From Aliirhizobium smilacinae (GTDB taxonomy: Bacteria > Pseudomonadota > Alphaproteobacteria > Rhizobiales > Rhizobiaceae), in assembly GCF_006335145.1 (NCBI RefSeq), contig NZ_VDMN01000001.1:1798001-1862000 (forward strand): DNA of 64,000 bases, given 5' to 3'. The translations under genes and the position numbers were made by a program. Below are positions 58,476 to 64,000 of the stretch, one piece after another; the first letter of the stretch is position 1, and every line of letters starts with the position of its first letter. A model generated the notes under the pieces. It was not told the DNA's origin. It made no database searches and saw nothing but the letters and a program-made list of their open reading frames with translations.

Positions 58476-59195
58476 TCAGCCGCCAATCGCGGCCTTCTGC
58501 ATCGCGACCAGTTCCTGCGTGCCGGCTTCTGCCAGCGAAAGCAGCTGAAGGAATTCTTCGCGGCTGAAAGGCTTGCCTTCGGCGGTGCCCTGAACTTCGA
58601 CAATGCCGCCGGCGCCCGTCATGACGAAGTTGGCATCGGTTTCAGCGGCTGAATCTTCGAGGTAATCCAGATCGATGACCGGCTGGTTGGCGAAGATACC
58701 GCAGGAGATCGCCGCGACATGATCCTTCAGGACCTTGTCGAGCTTGATCATCGAGCGGGTTTCCATCCACTTCAGGCAATCGTAAAGCGCGATCCAGCCA
58801 CCGGTGACGGAAGCCGTGCGGGTGCCGCCATCAGCCTGGATGACGTCGCAGTCTATGGTGATCTGCTTTTCGCCGAGCGCTGTGAGATCAACGACGGCGC
58901 GCAGCGAACGTCCGATCAGGCGCTGGATTTCCTGCGTGCGGCCGCCCTGCTTACCGGAAGCGGCTTCACGCTTCATGCGGTCGCCGGTGGCGCGCGGCAG
59001 CATGCCGTATTCAGCCGTTACCCAGCCCTTGCCGCTGTTGCGCAGCCACGGCGGGGTCTTTTCCTCGAGGCTTGCCGTGCACAAGACGTGCGTATCGCCG
59101 AACTTCACCAGACAGGAGCCTTCGGCATGTTTGGAAAAGTTGCGCTCGAAAGACACTTTGCGCATCTGGTTTACTGGTCTGCCTGAAGGCCGCAT
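58476..59195 (-). CDS. rph: ribonuclease PH
   Basis: A 239-residue phosphorolytic 3'-5' exoribonuclease for tRNA end maturation. Start [38 protein letters not shown] and [20 protein letters not shown] are the family hallmarks. Divergent from hrcA, the usual rph-hrcA arrangement of alphaproteobacteria. Confidence 0.96.
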   Translation of the reverse strand: MRPSGRPVNQMRKVSFERNFSKHAEGSCLVKFGDTHVLCTASLEEKTPPWLRNSGKGWVTAEYGMLPRATGDRMKREAASGKQGGRTQEIQRLIGRSLRAVVDLTALGEKQITIDCDVIQADGGTRTASVTGGWIALYDCLKWMETRSMIKLDKVLKDHVAAISCGIFANQPVIDLDYLEDSAAETDANFVMTGAGGIVEVQGTAEGKPFSREEFLQLLSLAEAGTQELVAMQKAAIGG

Positions 59196-59271
59196 ATATC
59201 ACTCCCTGATGTCAGCGCACCGGGCGTCCAGCTGGTCGCGTTGCGGAAAGCGCCGATCTTTTAATTTGCAC

Positions 59272-59307
59272 ATCGGTAGATTCGAAAATCTCTTTACCGA
59301 TTTTCGA
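59272..59307. repeat. two overlapping, mutually exclusive inverted repeats between rph and hrcA
   Basis: ATCGGTA (59272-59278) can pair with TACCGAT (59295-59301), and TCGAAAATC (59282-59290) with GATTTTCGA (59299-59307). Both use the same GAT at 59299-59301, so only one can form. The 281-base gap otherwise holds the rph and hrcA promoters, which I cannot define. No CIRCE element (TTAGCACTC-N9-GAGTGCTAA) is visible. Confidence 0.45.
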
Positions 59308-59476
59308 GACGGGTGTTGTTTCCTGCCTTCTAAGATCGTCCGGCGCCATTTGCAAAGGAAAAGCCTATATCGGATCCGCTCGTGACAATTGGCGCGACTT
59401 CAGGCGATTTCTCTTTTGAGGCAGCGAGTGCAACGACTATATTTCGAAGACGACCAAATCGAGGTGACGTGAAGAG

Positions 59477-60564
59477 ATGAGTTTTTCGACGGGTATAGGC
59501 ATGGATGTCGGCTCGATGCTCGACGAGCGCTCGCGCGAGATCTTTCGCCGGATCGTGGAAAGCTATCTGAAAACGGCGAACCTCTCGGTTCGCGAAATCT
59601 TTCCCGACTGCTGCCAATGTCGCTGTCGCCGGCATCCATACGCAATGTGATGAGCGATCTCGAACAGTTGGGACTGATCTACTCACCGCATATCAGCGCC
59701 GGTCGCCTGCCCACCCAGAGCGGGCTGCGCTTTTTCGTCGATGCGTTCATGCAGACCGGCAGTCTTTCCGACGAGGAGCGTGCCAGCATAGACAGGCAGA
59801 TCCGCCCGTCCGACAGGGACCAGACGCTGGAAAACCTGATGGCGGATGCGAGCCTGATGTTGTCCGGTGTGTCGCGGGGAGCCGGTATCGTCATCACCAC
59901 GAAAAGCGATCCGATCCTCAAGCATGTGGAATTCATCCGGCTGGAACCGACGAAGGCTCTTGCCGTCCTCGTCGGCGATCATAACCAGATCGAAAATCGC
60001 ATCATCGATCTGCCGGCCGGCGTCACCTCATCGCAGTTGACCGAGGCCGCCAATTTTCTCAACGCGCATCTGACGGGCCAGACGCTTCCGGAATTCCGTG
60101 GCCAGATCAAGAGACTGAAGCAGGAGGTGCAGACGGAAGTCGATGCGCTGGCGCAGGATCTGATCGAGCGTGGTCTGGCGGTCTGGTCCGGGGATAGCGA
60201 GGAAGGCAAGCCGACCCAACTCATCGTCCGCGGCCGCGCCAATCTTCTGGAAGGACTTGCCGAGACGTCCGATCTCGACCGGCTGCGCCTACTGTTCGAC
60301 GACCTTGAAAAGAAGGACAGCCTGATCGAAATCCTCGAACTGGCCGAAGCCGGTCCGGGCGTCCGGATCTTCATCGGATCGGAAAACAAGCTGTTTTCAC
60401 TTTCCGGCTCGTCGCTCATCGTCGCGCCCTATCGCGATGGCGAGGACCGGATCGTCGGTGCCGTCGGCGTGATCGGGCCGACCCGTCTCAACTATTCGCG
60501 TGTCGTGCCGATGGTGGACTATACGGCCCAATTGATCGCCCGCCTTTCACGCGGTTCGATCTAA
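59477..60564 (+). pseudogene. hrcA: heat-inducible repressor HrcA, disrupted by a one-base frameshift
   Basis: HrcA normally represses chaperone genes by binding CIRCE elements. The first frame starts at 59477 (MSFSTGIGMDVGSMLDERSR, then EIFRRIVESYLKT) and breaks at about 59574. The conserved continuation GEPLGSRNLSRLLPMSLSPA is in the next frame from about 59575 and runs to 60564. Restoring one base after AAAAC gives an uninterrupted protein of about 362 residues. The second frame alone could start at ATG 59617 (315 residues), but it would lack about the first 47 residues, most of the DNA-binding winged helix. The rest, with IRNVMSDLEQLGLIYSPHIS, is intact. A sequencing error is possible. 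Confidence 0.87.
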
Positions 60565-60655
60565 AGCGCTTCCAGAATCCTCCAAGCCTTGATTTTTTGC
60601 CCGCAAACCTCGATATCGAGCGCAAATTCAAGACACAGATCAATCGGAGAACGTC

Positions 60656-61285
60656 ATGACCGACGAAACCAAGAAAAACGGACCTGACGCAGCTTTCGCT
60701 GAACATGAGGCCGAAGCTGCGGCGTCCGCTTTTGACGGTGCCGCCGAAGAAAATGCTGCCGAGGTGGAAGTCGAGCCCGATCCGCTGGATTTGCTGAGAG
60801 CCGAAAACTCCGAGCTGCGCGACCGTTTCATGCGGCTTGCTGCAGAAATGGACAATTTGCGCCGCCGTACCGAGCGCGACGTGAAGGACGCCAAGTCCTA
60901 TGCCGTATCAGGCTTTGCCCGCGACATGCTGGCCGTATCAGACAACCTGCGCCGCGCGCTCGATGCCGTACCGGCCGACCAGCGCGCCGGTGCCGATGCC
61001 ACGCTGACAACGCTTCTCGAAGGCGTGGAATTGACCGAGCGCGGGATGCTTTCGACACTCGAGCGCCACGGCGTGAAGAAGATCGACCCCGAAGGTGAAA
61101 AGTTCGATCCGAACTTCCATCAGGCAATGTTCGAAATCCCCAACCCGGCCGTTCCGAACAATACGGTGGTGCAGGTGGTTCAGGCAGGCTTCACGATTGG
61201 CGATCGCGTTCTGCGCCCCGCCATGGTCGGCGTTGCCAAGGGCGGACCGAAGACCGAGGCTGCAGCCGGCAACGGCGACGCCTGA
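60656..61285 (+). CDS. grpE: GrpE nucleotide-exchange factor
   Basis: A 209-residue cochaperone of DnaK. The N-terminal acidic/Ala-rich tail (about 1-40) and coiled coil are followed by [20 protein letters not shown] and the C-terminal beta-domain motifs [20 protein letters not shown] and [20 protein letters not shown]. Lies 91 bases after hrcA and is likely co-transcribed. A hairpin follows. Confidence 0.95.
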   Translation: MTDETKKNGPDAAFAEHEAEAAASAFDGAAEENAAEVEVEPDPLDLLRAENSELRDRFMRLAAEMDNLRRRTERDVKDAKSYAVSGFARDMLAVSDNLRRALDAVPADQRAGADATLTTLLEGVELTERGMLSTLERHGVKKIDPEGEKFDPNFHQAMFEIPNPAVPNNTVVQVVQAGFTIGDRVLRPAMVGVAKGGPKTEAAAGNGDA

Positions 61286-61295
61286 TAGACATCAT

Positions 61296-61326
61296 CACTG
61301 AAGAGGCGTGCCACGTCTCTTCAGTG
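61296..61326. terminator. hairpin between grpE and the convergent small gene
   Basis: CACTGAAGAG (61296-61305) and CTCTTCAGTG (61317-61326) are perfect complements, and inner bases extend the stem. It overlaps the stop codon of the small gene at 61321. There is no U-run. Confidence 0.6.
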
Positions 61327-61557
61327 GGTCGTATCCAGGGCGGAGCTTGCCAGATTGCGGATAAGCTCCAGCTCCTGCTGAAGATGGATCCGCGTTCGCC
61401 GATCCGTTTCCGCCAAAGTGCTGCCGTCTTCGTCAGCGAGGGCGAAGATAATGTCGAGTTCATCCAGCAGACCCGGATCCTTGATGGCAAGAAGGGTGAT
61501 GACGGCCTTCAACAGCTTGTCATTCGCCGCGATGCGGGCACGCGCTTCGTCGTTCAT
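61321..61557 (-). CDS. small conserved-looking protein of unknown function
   Basis: A 78-residue protein (start MNDEARARIAANDKLLKAVI), largely alpha-helical by composition, with heptad-like Leu/Ile spacing through LLDELDIIFALADEDGST and no Cys, signal peptide or membrane helix. GGAGG lies about six bases before the ATG. I do not recognise the family. It is convergent with grpE. Confidence 0.65.
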   Translation of the reverse strand: MNDEARARIAANDKLLKAVITLLAIKDPGLLDELDIIFALADEDGSTLAETDRRTRIHLQQELELIRNLASSALDTTH

Positions 61558-61683
61558 GGTCTACCTCCAGACATTCGGTAAAACATGTAGCGCCTTTTTC
61601 CAAAACAAAGGGGGCACACGAGATGTTTCGAAAGAATTGCGGCTATCCGGAACTCGATGGATTTCATCGGCAGTCCCGCCGCG

Positions 61684-62283
61684 TCAGGCCTTGACCGCGG
61701 TCACATGCAGCCATGCCGTCGGCATCTGGTCATAGCCGCTGCCGATCTCTTCTTCGACTGCGACCGATTGCCAGGACATGGTCTCTTAAAGTGCTTGAAG
61801 CCAATCCTTCGAAGGATAATTGAAGAACCGGCCGAGAGCGTCATGCCCCTCGGCCTGCCCCGCCTTGAAGCTCGCGTAGAAGATCCCGCCGGGGCGTAGC
61901 GCCGTGTGTATCTTCGCCAGGATGCCGCCAAGTTCGGCACGCCGAACATGCAGCAGGCAGGCATTGGCCCACACGCCGTCGAATGCCGAGACGAGATCGA
62001 TATCTTCAAAACGCAGAACCGCAACGGGCATGCCGAGACGACTGGAAGCTTCATCAGCCATTTCCGGGATGCCATCGGTCGGCATCGCCGAGAACCCACG
62101 GGCAATCATCGCGGCGCTGTCACGACCATTGCCGCAGCCGAGTTCGAGAATGGCTGCACCGGCTGGAAGCTTTGCCAAAAACCGATCGAGCTGTATGGAG
62201 CTCGGCTGCGAAAGGTGGGATGCGTAAACGTCCGCATTATCCGAATAGAAACGGGAAGTCGGATCGTCCTGCGGCGCGGTCAT
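61684..62283 (-). pseudogene. class I SAM-dependent methyltransferase interrupted by an in-frame TAA
   Basis: From ATG 62283 (MTAPQDDPTSRFYSDNADVY) the frame runs 165 residues to TAA at 61786-61788. The SAM motif ILELGCGNGRDS and FDGVWANACLLHVRRAEL are intact. The same frame continues for 33 further codons beyond the stop, reading ETMSWQSVAVEEEIGSGYDQ then MPTAWLHVTAVKA, to a TGA at 61684-61686; that tail, with a Trp and a PTAWL segment, is typical of the family's C-terminus. So a full protein of about 199 residues has been truncated by one codon. The shortened form may still fold, and a sequencing error cannot be excluded. Confidence 0.8.
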
Positions 62284-62287
62284 CGCG

Positions 62288-62905
62288 TTACCGCTGCGAC
62301 AAGAGCAGCTTCGTGCCGAAACCGACAAAAACCGTCGCCACGCCAAGATCGATCTTCTGTTTCGCCTTGAGATAAGCGGCCGCGACTTTAGGATGGGTAA
62401 TCAGCGAGACGAGGCAGGTGTAATACAGTGCGGAGACCATCACCATCACGCCGATGGCGGCGATGCCATAGCTGAACGGGGTGCCGGCCGGCATGGTTAC
62501 GGCGAAGAGCGAGGCGACGAAGAGCGCCGACTTCGGATTGGCGAGATTGGTCGCAAGCCCCATGCGGTAGGCCGTTTTCAACGGGATATCGAGCTTTGCC
62601 GGGACGAGGTCGGGTGTGCTGCGCGCCTTGCGGACGTCGAGGAAAACACGAATGCCGAGCCAGACCAGATAGAGGCCGCCGGCAATCTTCAGCGCCACAT
62701 AGGCAAAGGGCGCCGCCTGGAACAGCACGTTGATGCCAAGCCAACCGGCAATACCCCAGCACAGAGTTCCGGTAATCGTGCCCATGACGGCAAAGATCGC
62801 CACCCTGCGCGGTGCCGTCAGGCAATAACGGATCACCAGCAGCGTATTCGGACCCGGCGTGATGCAGGCGACGCCCCAGATCATTGCCACGGATAACAGA
62901 AACAT
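62288..62905 (-). CDS. LysE/RhtB-family amino-acid exporter
   Basis: A 205-residue membrane protein with six hydrophobic helices. The family start is MFLLSVAMIWGVACITPGPN, with the conserved TPGPN at 16-20, then LYLVWLGIRVF and GLATNLANPKSALFVASL. It likely exports an amino acid or derivative. It starts four bases upstream of the methyltransferase start region and is on the same strand as dnaA. Confidence 0.9.
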   Translation of the reverse strand: MFLLSVAMIWGVACITPGPNTLLVIRYCLTAPRRVAIFAVMGTITGTLCWGIAGWLGINVLFQAAPFAYVALKIAGGLYLVWLGIRVFLDVRKARSTPDLVPAKLDIPLKTAYRMGLATNLANPKSALFVASLFAVTMPAGTPFSYGIAAIGVMVMVSALYYTCLVSLITHPKVAAAYLKAKQKIDLGVATVFVGFGTKLLLSQR

Positions 62906-62973
62906 TGCGGAGCCTCTTGCTCAACGACCGACATATCGCAGAGGTGCGCCATCCGGGCACGGCCCGTCAAGAC

Positions 62974-63006
62974 GAAAAATGGGCCGCTCCTTACGGAACG
63001 GCCCAT
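62974..63006 (-). terminator. dnaA terminator
   Basis: ATGGGCCG (62979-62986) and CGGCCCAT (62999-63006) form a perfect 8-bp stem; on the minus strand TTTTT follows. It lies about 30 bases after the dnaA stop. Confidence 0.85.
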
Positions 63007-63036
63007 CCAAATCTGCAAACCGGGATCAGCCGGCGA

Positions 63037-64000
63037 TCAGGCGTTGTTTTCGTTGATCAGGCGCTTCAGAAGTTCGACCTCGTGGCCGAGCTTCGTATCG
63101 TCACCGATCAGTTCCTCGATCTTGCGAACGGCGTGAAGAACGGTTGTGTGATCGCGTCCGCCGAAGCGACGGCCGATTTCCGGGAAGGACCGCGGCGTCA
63201 TCGTCTTTGCCAGATACATAGCGATTTGACGCGGTTTGACGATTACCCGTGTACGACGGTTCGACACCAGTTCCTGGCGCGAAACATTGTAGTGGCGTGC
63301 AACAACCCGCTGAATATCCTCGATACGGACGCGCCTTGCCTCACCTGCACCGACGAGATGCGCCAGCAGTTCGTCGACACGCTCGATCGAGAGAGACGGC
63401 TCGAACGTGCGGCGGAACAGGAGCTGGTTGAATGCACCTTCCAGCTCGCGACCGCTGCTGGCAACGTTGCGGGCAACGTGGCTGAGAATTTCGGCCGGAA
63501 TATCGAGCGACGGGTCGTCCTGTCTGGCTGCACGAAGGCGACCCTTCAGCATTTCCAGACGCATTTCGTATTCAGGAGACTCGAGCTCGATGGCAACGCC
63601 GCCCTGGAGGCGCGAGCGAACGCGCGGATCAAGCGATTCCAGTTCCCACGGAGCGCGGTCGGCTGCGACAACAACCTGCTTGGCGCTGTCGAGCAGCATG
63701 TTCAGGAGATGGCAGAACTCGTTCTGGATCATCTTGCCCTGCAGGAACTGCATGTCATCGATGATCAGAAGATCGATGTTGCGCAGACTATCCTTCAGCG
63801 TCAGGGCATCGTTGTCGCGGATCGCGGTCGCGAAACGCCACATGAAATATTCGGCCGTCAGATAAACGACGCGCGGATTGCGGTTGCTGCCGACGGCGGC
63901 ATTGGCGATCGCCTGAAGAAGGTGCGTCTTGCCGAGACCGACATTCGAATGAATGAAGAGCGGGTTGAAGCGCACGGCGCCGGCACCGGCTTCCGCAATC
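63037..64000 (-). CDS. dnaA: chromosomal replication initiator DnaA, partial (N-terminus beyond the right edge)
   Basis: About 321 residues covering most of the AAA+ domain III and all of DNA-binding domain IV; domains I and II and the first part of domain III are beyond position 64000. Walker A is GLGKTH (in [14 protein letters not shown]), Walker [14 protein letters not shown], and the domain IV signature [16 protein letters not shown] is present near the C-terminus, which reads [16 protein letters not shown] at 63975 opens the visible frame only by chance, since [11 protein letters not shown] is internal. DnaA opens the chromosomal origin. Confidence 0.97.
   Translation of the reverse strand, partial: IAEAGAGAVRFNPLFIHSNVGLGKTHLLQAIANAAVGSNRNPRVVYLTAEYFMWRFATAIRDNDALTLKDSLRNIDLLIIDDMQFLQGKMIQNEFCHLLNMLLDSAKQVVVAADRAPWELESLDPRVRSRLQGGVAIELESPEYEMRLEMLKGRLRAARQDDPSLDIPAEILSHVARNVASSGRELEGAFNQLLFRRTFEPSLSIERVDELLAHLVGAGEARRVRIEDIQRVVARHYNVSRQELVSNRRTRVIVKPRQIAMYLAKTMTPRSFPEIGRRFGGRDHTTVLHAVRKIEELIGDDTKLGHEVELLKRLINENNA

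Noticed and set aside
59400..59476. A CIRCE operator before hrcA.
   Set aside because: GAGTGC occurs once, but there is no TTAGCACTC partner at nine bases.

Overview
The window is GC-rich chromosomal DNA of an alphaproteobacterium, almost certainly a member of the Rhizobiaceae (Rhizobium/Agrobacterium/Sinorhizobium-like). The basis is the gene content: an OlsB-type ornithine-lipid acyltransferase next to a malic enzyme with a phosphotransacetylase tail, a Mur/Fur protein beside plsC, a PraR/PhrR-type regulator between metK and lnt, a DUF1150 gene behind an Hsp20 gene, and the order glnD-murJ-trpS. The 3' half of dnaA at the right edge places the window near the dnaA locus. No tRNA, rRNA, insertion sequence, prophage or CRISPR array is visible. 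Nearly all of it is core housekeeping DNA with a few accessory insertions.

Layout. 1-11.4 kb: a DMT-family transporter (cut by the left edge), a pyrimidine 5'-nucleotidase, an exported EF-hand protein, a LOG-family protein, dapD-dapE plus a membrane protein, then on the minus strand def, a FitAB-like toxin-antitoxin pair, fmt and truA, then rmuC and rbsK. 11.4-16.5 kb: a chemotaxis receptor with a structured leader, a nucleoside hydrolase, an Hsp20/DUF1150 pair behind a probable RNA thermometer, and trmB. 16.6-29.3 kb: a long minus-strand run read in the order trpS, usp, nfu, tsaB, rimI, mur, plsC, miaB, phoH, ybeY, ybeX/corC, lnt, praR, metK, with the miaB-phoH-ybeY-ybeX-lnt order also known from enterobacteria. 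29.3-40.3 kb: a small M15 peptidase, murJ, glnD, a membrane-bound AraC-type regulator, a MYG1-like phosphoesterase, a divergent GreA-family protein and mutS. 40.3-46.1 kb: NADP-malic enzyme, a VapBC pair, olsB and a soluble hybrid histidine kinase. 46.1-51 kb: two RNA methyltransferases coupled to lspA, then a CoxG-like gene, lapA-like gene, ihfB and sppA. 51.1-56.2 kb: the envelope/nitrogen cluster lptC-lptA-lptB-rpoN-hpf-ptsN. 56.2-64 kb: hemW, rdgB, a VOC protein and rph on the minus strand, hrcA and grpE on the plus strand, then a small unknown gene, a methyltransferase, a LysE-type exporter and dnaA.

The most unusual observations are these. (1) The Hsp20 leader folds into a hairpin with the UCGCU/AAGGA pairing and bulged G of ROSE-type RNA thermometers, behind an RpoH-like promoter. 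(2) Two different PIN-toxin modules sit at operon junctions, each with its own near-perfect inverted repeat, one of which buries the ribosome binding site. (3) hrcA carries a one-base deletion that separates the first half of its DNA-binding domain from the rest. (4) A methyltransferase gene 1.2 kb further on carries an in-frame TAA with 33 conserved-looking codons behind it. (5) The chemotaxis-receptor leader can pair with its own Shine-Dalgarno. I see no wholly new multi-gene system. The novelty here is regulatory RNA, module insertion and local gene decay.
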